Assembly: GCA_027625915.1 (NCBI GenBank)
Contig: JANTQA010000057.1
Span: 4,960,001-5,024,000 of the forward strand
Length of the DNA: 64,000 bases
Direction of reading: 5' to 3'
Source: Anaeramoeba flamelloides
Lineage: Eukaryota; Metamonada; Anaeramoebidae
Part shown: one piece after another, positions 1 to 12,434 of the stretch
How the letters are laid out: every line of letters begins with the position of its first letter
Numbering within the stretch: position 1 is the first letter of the stretch
Notes under the pieces: model-generated
What the model was told of the DNA's origin: nothing
The model's database searches: none
The model's input: the letters and a program-made list of their open reading frames with translations, nothing else
Made by a program: the position numbers and the translations under genes

Positions 1-852
1 AAACTATCACAACATTCATATTTATTATTTTTTAACGAAAACATTTTTTTTACATTTTTTTTTTCCAAATTCTTTTTTAAAAATATTTTTTATCAAAAAA
101 AGCAAAAACAAAGAATATTGCTTCAAAGATTAAAGTAAAAGATTGAATTATCCAAATCAAAACAACAATTACAAAAGATTCAACTCAATGAAAAACAAAA
201 ATATGATTAAAAAAATAAAAGTAAAATTCTAAAATTGATTTTGGGTTTTCAATTTGATTGGTGTAAAATAAATTGTTTTAAAACCCAACAAATCCATCCA
301 ATAAATCTATATTTCTGAAGATAATTTAAAATATATCATACTATTTTTAACCATACTTGAGTTGGATGAATTATATGATAAATTGGAATTAAAATTCATT
401 TTGGAAATTCTTTACAAATTGAAAACAAGTTATTTCTCAATAGAATTTTCCATCTAAAAGACTAGAATACACGACAATGTAATTATTTTGTTTAAATTAC
501 ATTTATTTTACGAATAACTTACCCCCATACAAAAAGATATTTATCATGAAAAAGTCAATTCTACCAAAAAAAGTAATTTGAAGTACATTAATGTTGGAAA
601 AAAAAATGATTTTTTTTTTACAAAAGATTTTTTTTAAAAAATCTTCAAAAATTTTCAGAATTACCAAGCCATCAACTTATAAATGGGCACCTTGAATAAA
701 AACTTGATTCAATTTAAGTAATTGTTGTTGAACAACAAACTTATCTTCAAAACACATTTTTTTTGAAAAATGAACAAATAAATAAACAAAAATGCATCAG
801 CCATCCAGATCAAACCAATTACTGAAATGTTGTTTTTATTTAATTGTAAAAA
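1..852. repeat. Dispersed repeat R1 (copy 1), then AT-rich DNA
   Basis: Bases 1-480 align over much of their length with 44440-44900 and with part of 15170-15560. Shared landmarks are a run around 'ccaataaatct.tatttctgaag' near 300 and 'ttggatgaa..' near 362. At 668-746 on the minus strand there is a 25-residue open stretch (MCFEDKFVV...), too short to call a gene. Confidence 0.6.
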
Positions 853-1794
853 TTATCTTTCCTTTTCATCATCCCAAATAATAACCTCAGGCAAATTTTT
901 ATTTCCCAATCTATCTTTTCCACAGGCGTTGTAATGAAAATAAAACACTTTAGATACTATCAACCCTATTGAGATTCTATACTTGGTTGTACTCGGCTAA
1001 ACACTTTTCTAAACAACCTGGCATACTAGAGTAGAAATTCTAATTTTAAAAACCTTTTATCAATAGGAGAACCATACACCAACAAATTAAGAAGGATTGT
1101 TTGAAAAGCTTGTTATCCTCTTTTTGTTCTTCTTCTTCTTTTTCTAATTTTTCCTTTTTAGAGAAATTTCAAAACTAAAGTTGAATGGTTTGTTTTTTGA
1201 TCGATTACTTAGGTCTAATGCAAAATTTTCTTTCTTCTTGCGAAAACAACTTTTAAAGATAAAAAATCCGTTTTTTTAAAAAAAACTCTTCTATTCTGAA
1301 TTTCAGCACATTTTCTCGATTGGTTGTTTATTGTTTGTGTTTCTTTATATTTTGAATTTTAATTAATTATTTCAAAAAAATTACTTTTCTTTTTTTTTTT
1401 TTTTTTATTATTGAAGAGAGGCGATCCAACAAAATTACCTTCTGTTTGCCGTTAGGTTTTTTTTAATTTAAGAAATAAAACGAAAAATCCGGATTTTTAG
1501 TTAAAATTTTTTATCCTAGATATAATGTAGGCAAGATTATGGCACATAAGATAGATTTTTTTTAAAAAAAATGAAAAGATAAAATCTAATTGTTCAACAA
1601 AGAAAAGAAAAAGAGAAAGAAAATCCAGAAAGAATTAAAAGTAAAAAAATAAGAAAAAAAAGTAAAAACTTTATTGAAAAGTTGTTTTTTTGTACCCCGA
1701 GTGTTGAATGGGTTGGTGGTTGTTTCCTTTTATGTAGAATTTTTGGATCACCACCATAATTTGATTTAATAAAGAGATCTAAATATTTGAACAA
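853..1794 (-). CDS. Two exons of an unidentified minus-strand gene (3' end)
   Basis: I do not recognise this gene. Exon 1794-1696 is exactly 33 codons, bounded by CTGTAG before and GTACAA after. Exon 996-853 is 47 codons and a TAA, preceded by TTTAG. Both junctions are phase 0, and the splice signals match the GTA...TAG pattern of the other introns here. The last exon reads ...KVFYFHYNACGKDRLGN... and ends IIWDDEKER. Its pattern of aromatic and small residues is weakly like the last strands of a fibronectin type III domain, which is only a guess. Upstream exons were not found. The pair could instead be the remains of a dead gene. Confidence 0.4.
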
Positions 1795-4700
1795 CTACAG
1801 ATCAAATTAAATAGGTTACTTTATTTGCTTTTAATTTAGAACAAAAATTACTTTTCTTTTACTCAATTTTATTTTTGCTGAATTGTAGAAATAAAGATAC
1901 AATTAATAGTTACAAATCTTTTATTTTGGTTTTATTTTCCAAGAAAACACAATTTTTTTTATTCGGAGATCTGAAACAAAAAGATTTTCAAATTGATTTA
2001 TTATTTTTGAACAAAATACATTATTAGACGTGTTTTATTAGCGGAAAACAGTACATTTCCGTTAAAACCCCAACTTTTTCGGGAAAAAAACTGATCCTTA
2101 AAAAATGAGTCTTTTATGATTAAGTAACAATATCCGCGAATTTATCACATTTCAATGGAAAACTCTAATAATTCGGAGAATAATAAACTCTTTTTCAGTC
2201 AAAGGGGACCAGCTTTATTGAAAAAATAGAACATATTCTATGATTTTAATTCATTATTCTTCTCAAAATAAAATTTAGATTTTTAAATCAAAATTATTTT
2301 TTCGAATTTTTCAAATTTTTTATTTTTTTTTAATAAATCAATTTTTTTTTGTTTTCTTTTTCTTGTTTCTTTTTTAAAAAGTCAATTTGAAAAAAAAAAA
2401 AAATATTTGAAACTCAAAATTAACATTAAGAAAAGTCAGGATTTGTATTTTCTTTTAAAATTCATACACTTACAATTAAAAAATCTTATTGTCAACAATT
2501 TTAATTTTCTAAAGAAATTGAGAAATTTTTCACGAGAAGTTCCAATGAAAGTGGACTAAAAATTTTTTACAACATTTTTTTTTTTTTTCCAGAAGGTTTG
2601 TTCAGGTATTTCTTTTATTAGTATCAACCTTAACTCAAGTTTATTATTTCTCCTATTTATAAACAATGGTGTGGTTGTTTATTCTTTATAAAAAAATTGA
2701 ATTTTTTATTTTTGGCTTTTCCCTTTGAGTGGAATGGAATTTAGTTCTTCCCACCATAATTAAAAATAAAAATAATTAACAAGTATTAAATATATCGAAT
2801 ATTAAACATAAAATTAATAAATAAATTTACTTTTAATTTATTTTTTATTGATTAATTTTTTACTTTTTTTGACTTACCTTTTGTAATTTGTTGTGGTCAA
2901 AAGATTATATTCGGATATATTCTACTTCCATTTTTATTAAAACATTAATATATTAAGTTAAATAATTGATTTTAATGATTCAATTTGAAACACACCAAGG
3001 AACTCAAATGTTGTAAAATGTACATACTCCTTAAAAAAGTGCATTAACTCCAGTTCTAAAGTATATAAGTATTTATAAGTGCTGTATAGTGTCTATGTTT
3101 TTTTTTGTTCTTTTTTATTTGTTTTAATTTTATTATTATTAATTTTATATGTATTGGAAAATCACTTAACTACTTTTCTAATCATAACAATAATACAAAT
3201 AAAACCTAATGTCATTTTTTTTTTTTATTTAAAAAATTAATTGATTTTCCAATATTGACAATAATTAAAAAAAAAAATAACAACAACTGTCACGGAATTT
3301 TCTTATGAATTGAGTAAAAGTATTAATTTTACACAATTTTTCTAAATTAAAAACAAAAAACCAAAAAAATACAAAACTAAATGTTGATTTAATTGAATTC
3401 TTATTTTTTTCTCAAAGATGTATCAAAATTTCTAATCAAAATTTTAACTAAAAAAAAAAAAAAAAAAAACACTATCTAGTTTAAAGAGACTTCAATTTTT
3501 TGTTTAAAATTTAATGATTTTTGAATCAAAATTGAAACTAGAGAAAACCAAAAATCATTTTTTTTAAAAAAAATGTATCCAAAATTTCATAAATTTTTAA
3601 ATTGTCTCTCAACTTAATAAAAATTCAATGGTTTACAAGCGAAACTAGTACAATTCTTGTTATTATTTAATAAATAAAATCAATTTTTTTTATCTACATC
3701 CATATTAAAAAACCTTTAAACATATTTTATTAAACATCAAAAAATAAATTTAATCGATCATACAATTACTTTTATTTAAAAATACATTTTAACACTCCAG
3801 GAATTAGCTTTCTTTGTTAAATTATTTATTTATACAATATAAATCTATACATTTCACACTGAAAAAGAATGATATGCTTGTAAAAAATTTATTTTCTTTC
3901 AATTTTCAAAATAATAACATTACGAACTATACCTGATATGCTATCAAAAAAAAAAAAGAATGAATTAAAATGTACAAATAGAGTATTAAAAAGAAAAAGG
4001 AGCAAAAATTAAATCTATAAAGTAAAATTAAAAACTTTTTTTTTTATGAATTCTTTCAACATTAAACAAAAAAAATTAAAGAAATACTCCCATTTTAGTA
4101 ATTCATTTTTTTTTTAAAAACTCAAAACTTTGATGACAAATAAAAAATGCACCAATTCTCTTGAAGGTAAATTTTGGTTTAGAAAACACTTAAAAATAAT
4201 TTGTTTGATAGATTTTTAAAAAAACATTATAAGATCAATATATTAAAAAAGTCTGATTAACTCGCTATTATATTTCATCAGATTTTTTAAGTTTCTTAAT
4301 TTATTTTCAGAAAGGATAAAGTTTTTTTTTTATTTATAATTGATACACAAATTTACCAAAATTTTTGATAAAAAAGAAAAATCATATTTCAAATAATAAT
4401 CAACACAACTCTATCCCTTGATTAATAAAATAAATTTTATCAAATTTACTGATTTTTTTTTCCAAACCAAGTAATTTTGATATCTAAAGATCAAAATTAA
4501 ACCCTTTTCGAATAATGATAACTCATTTAAAAAAGTAAAATTAAAAAATTATAATTATCTTTTTTGAAAAAAGAGGAAATTATTTTCTCTTTAATACACT
4601 TATCTTGTTTTATAGGAGTGTAATTAAATTTTTATTTTTAAAAAGAAATTACTAAAAAATTCTACAAAATAAAATTAAAAAAAAAAAGGGAAATAGCCAT

Positions 4701-5093
4701 TTTAAAAAAAGTAATAACTTTATTTTTATTTTTATGATATTGTCAGGATCAAAACTTTTTTTAGAGGTTTCTGTTAAAATAAAGTGCGAGTACTTTTTTT
4801 TAAAAAGGGAATTTTCTTCCCACATCAACCTCTACCTCACATTTATAGTCCTCGCTTTATAAAAATAGAAAGCTTTCGGAAAGTTTAATTCTGAAAAAAT
4901 TTACACTTTTTTTCAAATAGAAAACTTCAAAACAGTTTTACAAAAGTCCACACTTTTTTAAAACGACTGTAAATATTCCAAATAAGATTTCTCAACTTTT
5001 GAATTGGCAAAAATTATTGCAAAATAGTTTATTGTATTGAATCATAGTATTAATCAAACAATAAATTTAATTTTGTATTCTATAATATAAAAA
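1795..5093. repeat. Gene-free AT-rich DNA with dispersed repeat R2 (copy at 2184-2745)
   Basis: Bases 2184-2745 match 39355-39925 in the same orientation, 62885-63345 in reverse, and in part 28200-28360. Shared words include 'ttgtcaacaattttaatttt' and 'aaagaaattgagaa'. The rest is homopolymer-rich. If the hydrogenase has upstream exons, this stretch is partly its first visible intron. Confidence 0.6.
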
Positions 5094-5110
5094 ATGAAAT
5101 CTAAAAATAG
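5094..5110 (+). other. Ambiguous 5' junction of the hydrogenase gene
   Basis: ATG 5094 has an A-rich context typical of starts here, but its frame departs from the WD40 frame after about 12 codons. One extra A in the run of five A's at 5119-5123 would join the two frames. Alternatively the TAG at 5108-5110 is the end of an intron, and earlier WD40 exons lie upstream. The in-frame residues after the TAG, TGTKKQVFKGH, match the linker between WD40 repeats, which favours the intron reading. I found no WD40-coding exon between 1 and 5090. Confidence 0.5.
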
Positions 5111-8100
5111 ACTGGCACCAAAAAGCAAGTATTTAAAGGGCACGCGGATTGGATTTTTTGTATGGAGCATGATGAAGATAAAGGTATACTTTATACAGGA
5201 TCGAAGGATAAAACGATCAAGCTATGGGATACAAAAACTGGAAACAATATTCACACATTATTTGGACACGAATATGCTGTTGTTGATCTGTGCTTTTATA
5301 AAAATTTCTTGTATACTGGCTCGTGGGATGGAAGGATCGGTATCAACAATTTAAGGAAAATAAAAAAAATGCCAGTTTTTATCGATGCGCATGAGGGCAA
5401 AATTCGGTGCCTTCAAAGATATGATAATTTATTATACAGCGGAGGGAATGATCAAACAATTCGTGTTTGGTCATTACAAAACAACAAATGCAAGACAGTA
5501 TTTAAAGGGCACAATGCGCCAGTCCACGAGATCATTATTCCAAACCAAAATATCACTATCTCATGTGCTAAGGAAGCCACGATTTGCCGATGGCCATCGT
5601 CAATGATCCTCAAGCAGAAATCACAACAAAAAATGAAAAAACTATTAAAAAAGGAATCACATTTAATTGAGATGAATAGAAACCATTCCTATGAATTAGG
5701 ATCAAAGGCCGGTGGCAATAAGGAAGTGAACATTATCATTAATGGACAACATTTTAAAGTCAACTCAAAATTAAATATTCTGGAAGCATGTAGGCAGGTT
5801 GGATTTGAAATTGCGGCCTTGTGCTACCACCCCTCGCTGGGCCCCGTGGGTACTTGTAGATGCTGTGTTGTGGAAATTAAAAACAAAAAAACAAGCAACT
5901 TTCAGAGCGCATGCTCCTGCGCGACAGATATATGGGAAGGTTTGGAAATCTCCACAGACTCGCCTTCAATTCGGAAACAACTTATGAGCTCCCTTGCAGA
6001 TTTAAGATTAAAACAAAAAAATAGAAAATTGATTATGAAAATGGTTGGGAACCACGATACAAGAGGAAACTCTCGTTTAAATAAATATATTGGAAAGGCA
6101 GAGAAAAGATTGAAATTCAAACAACAAATGCAAAAGCAGCAAAATGAAGACTTTGACGAGGAAGTTGAGTCTTTGTTGGAAGATTTGATTGGAAAGGTTT
6201 CAAATAAATTTGTTGATAATTCAAATCATGCCATCCAAGTTGATCATACCAAATGTATTGATTGTACAAGGTGTGTCAAAGTTTGCTCAAATATTCAAGG
6301 TATATAATTATTTTTATTCTTTATTCGATACCACCCATAGGCGAAGAAATGGACAGTTGTAGGTTTTTCCAAAATCTTGGCAAAATTTGATATTTTCTTT
6401 AATAAAAGGAGAGAAAACATCTACATATCCCTGTTCACACCCCCCCCAAACCAACCCAGAAAAGTTCAAATTTTGTCAACACAACTAGAGTTAGAATTCG
6501 AACATATCTAGTTTTTAAAAATTGTCACCCTTTAATCTATGATATCCAAATGGATACAGAAACCCCCTTGTCTTTTTTAATGATAATTAGTATTTAAAAT
6601 TTTTGTATTTTATCAAAATCTAAATATTTTCTCTGCATTAATAACAAACCCTTTCCCTTCTGATACATAAACATAATAGGAATGAATGTGTATTCGTCGG
6701 TAGCTACATTGACAGATTCTTTAATGCCAGCGTTTAACACCAAAGGATTATTTTTGAATGAATCGATGTGTATTGCATGTGGGCAATGCTCGTTGTATTG
6801 CCCGTCTGGTGCAATTACAGAATATGACCAAACCAAAAATTTAGAGGCTCTTTTGAAAACAAGAAAAAAATTAGTTATTGCTGGCATTGCGCCATCTTGC
6901 CGATTAACCATGGCTGAATTGTTTGGATTACAGCCAGGTGATCTAACAACTGGGCAATGCGTGCACATATTAAGATTATTAGGATTCCATAAGGTGTTTG
7001 ATGTCCAGTTCACAGCCGATTTAACGATTATGGAGGAAGGAACAGAATTGTTACATAGGCTAACAGATCCAAAGGCCACATTACCCATGTTTACATCATG
7101 TTGCCCAGGATGGATTAACATGGTTGAAAAGCAGTATCCAAAATTAATCCCACATTTATCCAGTTGCAGGTCTCCACAGCAGATGTTTGGATCTATTATT
7201 AAAAATTATTATGCTAAAAAGGTCAGAGTCTTGCCACAAAATATCTTTTGTGTAACTGTAATGCCCTGCACTGCCAAGAAGCAAGAATTACTAAGGCCCC
7301 AGTTTCAAAACCCAAAAACAAAATTTAAAGATGTCGATTTAAGCTTAACTGTTCGGGAAATCGGCAGGATGATCAAACGGAGAGGAATCGGATTGTCCCA
7401 ATTAGAAGAAAGAGACTTTGATAACCCCCTAGGGAGTTCCACCGGATCTGCACAGTTATTTGCCTCATCTGGTGGCGTTATGGAGGCAGCACTCAGAAGC
7501 GCATACTGGCTGAAAACAAGCGAAGCATTCCCAAAATTGGAGTTCAAGCCCGTTAGGGGCCTAGAAGGCATTAAGGAATCAAGCTTAGATTTTGATGGCC
7601 GGCAATTAAAAATCGCAGTGGTATCCGGCGGCAAAAATATTCATAAATTCTTGGAGCCCTGGGGCACGACATCGTTCAACTATGATTTCATTGAAATTAT
7701 GGCCTGTCCAGGCGGATGTATTGGCGGCGGTGGGCAGCCTCGATCCAACAAGAAAATTTTACCATTGAGGATCCAATCATGCTACAACAGAGAAAAGGCA
7801 CAGAACACAAGATCGAGCCACGAAAATCCACAAATTAAAAAACTATATCAAGAGTGGTTGAAAAAACCTTATGGCAAAATCGCAATCAAATTTTTACATA
7901 CCACTTATTCGCCTTTTCAATTCCAAACCGATTTGTCATCAAACACAAAGTCCAAGTACAATGAAAGAAATCGGGGACTAAACCCTAAAAACTCACTATT
8001 GATTTTGTTTGGGTCACAAACAGGCACAGCTCAAAATGTAGCTGAAAAAATCACCCAAGCAATTAACAAAATTGGGAAGAAAATTCGAATCATGGAAATG

Positions 8101-8466
8101 AACGAGTACGAACACCCAATTAATTTGAAAGACGAAAAATTGGTAATATTCGTCTCTTCCACTTTTTGGGACGGATCATTCCCAGAAAATGCGATCAATT
8201 TTTATAACCAACTGAAAAACCTCCAACCAATGTCTTTAAATAAATTACAATATTGCGCCTTTGGGCTAGGATCAACCTCATATACTAAATTTAATAATGC
8301 TATTAAATTAATAGATTCTAAATTAAAGGAATTGGGTGCAAAAGAAATAATGAAAGTAGGCTTGTCAAATAGAGAAGACAAAAATGGTTATGCTACCACT
8401 TTAAACCCTTGGCTAAAAACTCTTCATCGAATATTCCGAAAAAATTTTAGAAGGCAATGGAAATAA
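5111..8466 (+). CDS. WD40 - [FeFe]-hydrogenase - flavodoxin fusion protein (5' end unresolved)
   Basis: Reversible proton reduction to H2 is the expected reaction. Exons are 5111-6299 and 6680-8466, joined in phase 1 (Gly) to give about 991 visible residues, numbered here from Thr at 5111. Residues 7-162 hold four WD40 repeats (GSKDKTIKLWD, GGNDQTIRVWS). Residues 207-270 are a [2Fe-2S] ferredoxin domain with Cys238, 249, 252 and 268. Two [4Fe-4S] motifs follow (Cys382/385/388/392 and Cys427/430/433/437). The H-cluster domain carries TSCCPGW (Cys537, 538), MPCTAKKQE (Cys593) and MACPGGCIGGGGQP (Cys739, 743), so all H-cluster ligands are present. Residues about 832-987 are a flavodoxin-like FMN domain (FGSQTGTAQN, SSTFWDGSFPENA). 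No FAD/NAD(P)H reductase domain follows. The start is not settled: the frame opens after a TAG at 5108-5110 that looks like a splice acceptor, and ATG 5094 lies in another frame. Family assignment is firm. Cell location and electron partner are unknown. Confidence 0.95.
6300..6679 (+). other. Intron in the hydrogenase gene (380 nt)
   Basis: The intron begins GTATAT at 6300 and ends AATAG at 6679. Splicing joins the codon halves g|ga to give Gly and restores the standard hydrogenase run CSNIQG-MNVYSS between the two [4Fe-4S] motifs. It is AT-rich with a C-run near 6441. Confidence 0.93.
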
Positions 8467-8921
8467 TTATTTCATAATATGACGATTTTAAATAAGTCAT
8501 TAATTAATTAATTCTTTTTGATATCTATAAGTCAATAAAAATCATTATGAAAATTTTCATCTTATTATGTATTAACTGAAAATTTTAATATTCAACAAGG
8601 AGTTACTTCTGTTATTGCTTTTTTTTTTTTTTTTTCAAAAATTTGAATCATTAAATATATCTTAATATAGGGGGATAAGGATTTATTGATATGGGTTGGA
8701 TAGGGAACTATCCAATCTGTTAAAGAGAGAATTTTGAAGTGACTAAATTTGAGACTTTCGATTAAATGAGTATCTAAAGATACAGTAATCAGAAGTATTT
8801 GAATCTTAATTTAGATTTCTTAAATATAGGGGGATAATTTTTTTTTAAAAGAATTTGTTTTAATTAATATACACATCTAAATTTGATAAGAATATTGTTA
8901 AACCTAGCCCCTGATTAGCTA
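8467..8921. other. Hydrogenase 3' flank
   Basis: AT-rich flank with a long T-run. The phrase 'aatataggggGATAA' occurs twice, near 8663 and 8824. On the minus strand about 57 codons are open across 8630-8810 with no start codon. I see no gene. Confidence 0.4.
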
Positions 8922-9449
8922 AACCCCATTCCAAAAATTTGGACACACCCAAAATCAAAAATAGGCAAAAAAAAAACCCAATTTATTGTATTTTTCCAAA
9001 CCTAATATAAAACAACATTTAAGTTGCTCAGTATTAATGTTTTAATAAGTAATCATTTTAATCCAAATAAAAGAAAAAAATATAAAACTCAAAAATAAAA
9101 ACAGGTGTGTCCAAAATTATGAAACGAGCGGAACAAAAAATGTATTCGTAAATTTGTTGAAATTTTAGCAACAATTGTTGATCGATCAAATGATAAGATA
9201 TCATCAACTGATTATATGTGATTTTCCAATTTAACAAACTCAACACTAACCTTCTATCAACCATTGAAAAAAATTCTCAGATCTAACCAAACAGATTACG
9301 TAACTGGCAAAAAAGGAAATGAAAACAAAACAAAAAAGACAAAAAATGAAATAGTTTGTAAAATCAAAATTCTTTCCAAATTGAATTTAAAGTGCAGTAA
9401 TGATGTTCTTTCAACTGTTTAAACTGTGTCCAAAATTTTGGAATCTAGT
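8922..9449 (+). mobile_element. Tc1/mariner-like MITE, copy 1 (528 bp)
   Basis: The ends are imperfect inverted repeats: left AACCCCATTCCAAAAATTT..., right the reverse of AACTAGATTCCAAAATTTT.... TA lies directly on each side (8920-8921 and 9450-9451). The inner word CCAAAAATTTGGACAC is typical of Tc1/mariner termini. No transposase is encoded. A 68-codon minus-strand frame inside (9264-9058) resembles nothing I know. Confidence 0.85.
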
Positions 9450-9451
9450 TT

Positions 9452-11186
9452 ATTTTGGCACAACATTAAAACAAGAATCTTTTACTAAAAAATGAAAAGA
9501 ATGAAGAGATTTTCAACGATAAATTTAATTTGTTAGTTGCTCATATCAAAATAATGTTAAGTTCAATCAAAGAGTAGTAAATTCGCTTGGTTTTCATAGG
9601 AAATTTGACAAAAAGAAGAAAAACCATTTTATTTTTGTGTAAAAAAAGGAAATTTCATTTTTATTTTTACCTTGTAAAAATACAACTTCTTTTTTTCTGT
9701 ACTGAGTGGAAAACACATTTCTACAATAAAGAAATTTAAAAACCAAAACTTGAATCAAAAAAAAATGTTCAAAAAATTGAAAAATTAAAGATACTAAATC
9801 AGGTTTATTTTGATTCTTTTCACAAATAGAACTAGTGAATGACATTTTCGTTTCCAAGTTTCAATATTACTTGTTACTCAAAAGAACCTTTCTTCTGTAA
9901 TTTTATCATAATTAAAATTTTTAAATAATGTAAAAGTACCTAATTCCATAAGATCTATTATTTAAGTTCTTGATTGGTTTAATTTCTTTTCAAAATTGAT
10001 TTCAATAATTTTTTTTAAGTTTTGTAAGAAAATTTTATTTGAAATGGATATTTATAATGTGTAATTTATATTTTTAATTGTTTGGTTGTATTTTTCATCA
10101 CATGCCCAGGAAAAGATTATTATATGACTTTTTTCTAAGGTTACTGTTAAATTAATTATTAAAAAAAGAAAAAGAAAATGTTTGAAGTGGACTGAAAATT
10201 TTTAAAATGAAAAAATGGGAAGATATTGTTGTTATGTTTCATATTTAATATTTTTTATCCAAAATAAAAGTATTTTCGTTTTTTATTTATATTTTTCTCT
10301 GAATCATTACCAAAAAAAAAAAAAAAAACTAATTTTTTTGATTATTACACTCAATATCATGAAAAAAATAAATTATTTCATTTGGTACTGTGAAAGATAA
10401 AATTTATCAGAATCAAAAGGAAATAAAAATTATCAAAATGTTTAAAAAAGAAAATATATGTAAAGTATGACCGTGGATAAAAACTTAGAAAATCTTGTTC
10501 ATTATTTATCAAAATTATGAAATTTGTTGCTCTTTTCTTGAATTTTTCTTTAAAGCTCTTATAGTAAGAAAACTCAAGTTAATAAAGAAAAAATAATAAT
10601 AATAAATTGAAAAAAAATACTTAAAAGAGTAAGAAATATTTTTATATAAATTGGAGAACCTAGAGCGACACTCTGAGAAATAATATAAATGGTTTTGTTA
10701 ATTTAAAAGGATTGAATAAAATCAAATATTTTACTCACTTTTTTTATTAAATTAAAAAAAAAACCAACAACAACATAATACTAATTATTAATTACCGATT
10801 GTGGAATTTTTATATGTATTGATAATCTTTATATTGGGTTTTTGCCCCTCATGTGTATTCTAGGGATTTGTCGTCAAGTACTGTCAAGTGCGTAGGTTTT
10901 CTTAAAGTTTTCTTTTTTATTTGTAATATATATATATATATATATATATTGATTTTCAAAATAAACAGAAAATTCAAAAAAACCTAAAGGCACTTTTTTT
11001 TAATTTGAGAAATAAAAAAAAAAATTTAAAAAATTTTCTTTTAATTTCTAAAATTAAAAAAAAACTAATATTGGTTTATCAAAATTAGGAAGAATTTAGT
11101 ACAATCGAGGATTTCACTCGATCCTTTTCAATCCTGAAATACCTAAGGATAATGGATAGTTTTTAATTTGGTCATGTAAATGATAG
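9452..11186. other. Spacer between the two MITEs
   Basis: AT-rich DNA with an (AT)n run at about 10926-10949. A short open stretch at 11089-11166 (plus strand), preceded by ATTAG, reads EEFSTIEDFTRSF... and ends in TAA. It could be an exon relic. I see no gene. Confidence 0.4.
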
Positions 11187-11188
11187 TA

Positions 11189-11717
11189 AACTAGATTCCA
11201 AAAATTTGGACACAGTTTAAACAGTGGAAAGAACATCATTACTACACTTTAAATTCAAATTGGAAAGAATTTTGATTTTACAAACAATTTCATTTTTTGT
11301 CTTTTTTGTTTTGTTTTCATTTTCTTTTTTGCTGTTACGTAATCTGTTTCATTAGATCTCGAAAATTTTTTCAATGGTTGATAGAAGGCTAGTGTTGAGT
11401 TTGTTAAATTGGAAAATCACATACAATTGGTAGATGGTATCTTAACATTTGATCGATCAACAATTGTTGGTGAAATTTCAACATATTTACCAATACATTT
11501 TTTGTTCCGCTCGTTTCATTATTTTGGACACACCAATTTTTATTTTTGAGTTTTATTTTTTTTTCTTTTATTTGGGTTCGAATGATTACTTATTAAAAAA
11601 TTAATACTGAGTAATTTAAATGTGGTTTTATATTAGGTTTGGAAAAATACAATAAATTGGTTTTTTTTTTTTGCCTATTTTTGATTTTGGGTGTGTCCAA
11701 ATTTTTGGAACGGGGTT
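11189..11717 (-). mobile_element. Tc1/mariner-like MITE, copy 2 (529 bp), inverted relative to copy 1
   Basis: This is the same element as 8922-9449 in opposite orientation, flanked by TA at 11187-11188 and 11718-11719. The two copies match along their full length with scattered substitutions and small indels, so they are separate insertions of one family or a duplicated, inverted pair. Confidence 0.85.
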
Positions 11718-11719
11718 TA

Positions 11720-12434
11720 TTATATATATTATAATTAATTTTCTTCTCTTTTTTTTATTTGATACAATTTTCTTTCATCACTCATTTCTCTAAATTTATA
11801 AATAAAAACCCTTTTCTTTCAAATAATGAGATTTCTTTCCAATTGATAAATAAAAATGTTAAAAAGGGCGTTGATTGTTACTTTTAAAGATTAAAATATA
11901 TTTATATTTTTTATTGTTTTGAAAGTTTCTAAATAAATAGAATTATTTTTTTTTAGATATCTAAAACTATATTTATCAAAGTATTATTATATTCAAAATA
12001 CGGTTTTGAATTAGAGTTATTATAATCAACAATTATTTGTTTGTTTTTGAAATAAAATCAAAAAATTTTCATTTTTTTCTTATTCAGGGATCAGATCATG
12101 GGAAACTCTATATTAGAGAAAGGTCTCATCAAAAAAGAAAATGATTAAACCCAATTAGGATTTAAAAGTAAACTATAATTAAAGTGTTTTTCCATTTTTT
12201 CTTTTAACCTCAAAAGCTCCATACTATTTAAAAGAGGCACTAAATCAAGTTATTTTAATTTGAAAAGTTAATAGTGTGATTTTTTTTTAAAAAAATATTT
12301 GATTATTAAAAAACATAAATAATTTTATTGGTAATATGAACAAATAGTTAAATTGGTGAAGAAAAATTAAAAATATAAATGTAAAAATAATAGTTAATTT
12401 ATTTTGAAATATTAGTATTTTTTAAACATATATT
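11720..12434. other. Gene-free AT-rich stretch
   Basis: This is the downstream flank of the minus-strand coiled-coil gene. I see nothing supported here beyond a 16-codon open stretch at about 12099 (MGNSILEKG...), which is too short to judge. Confidence 0.4.
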
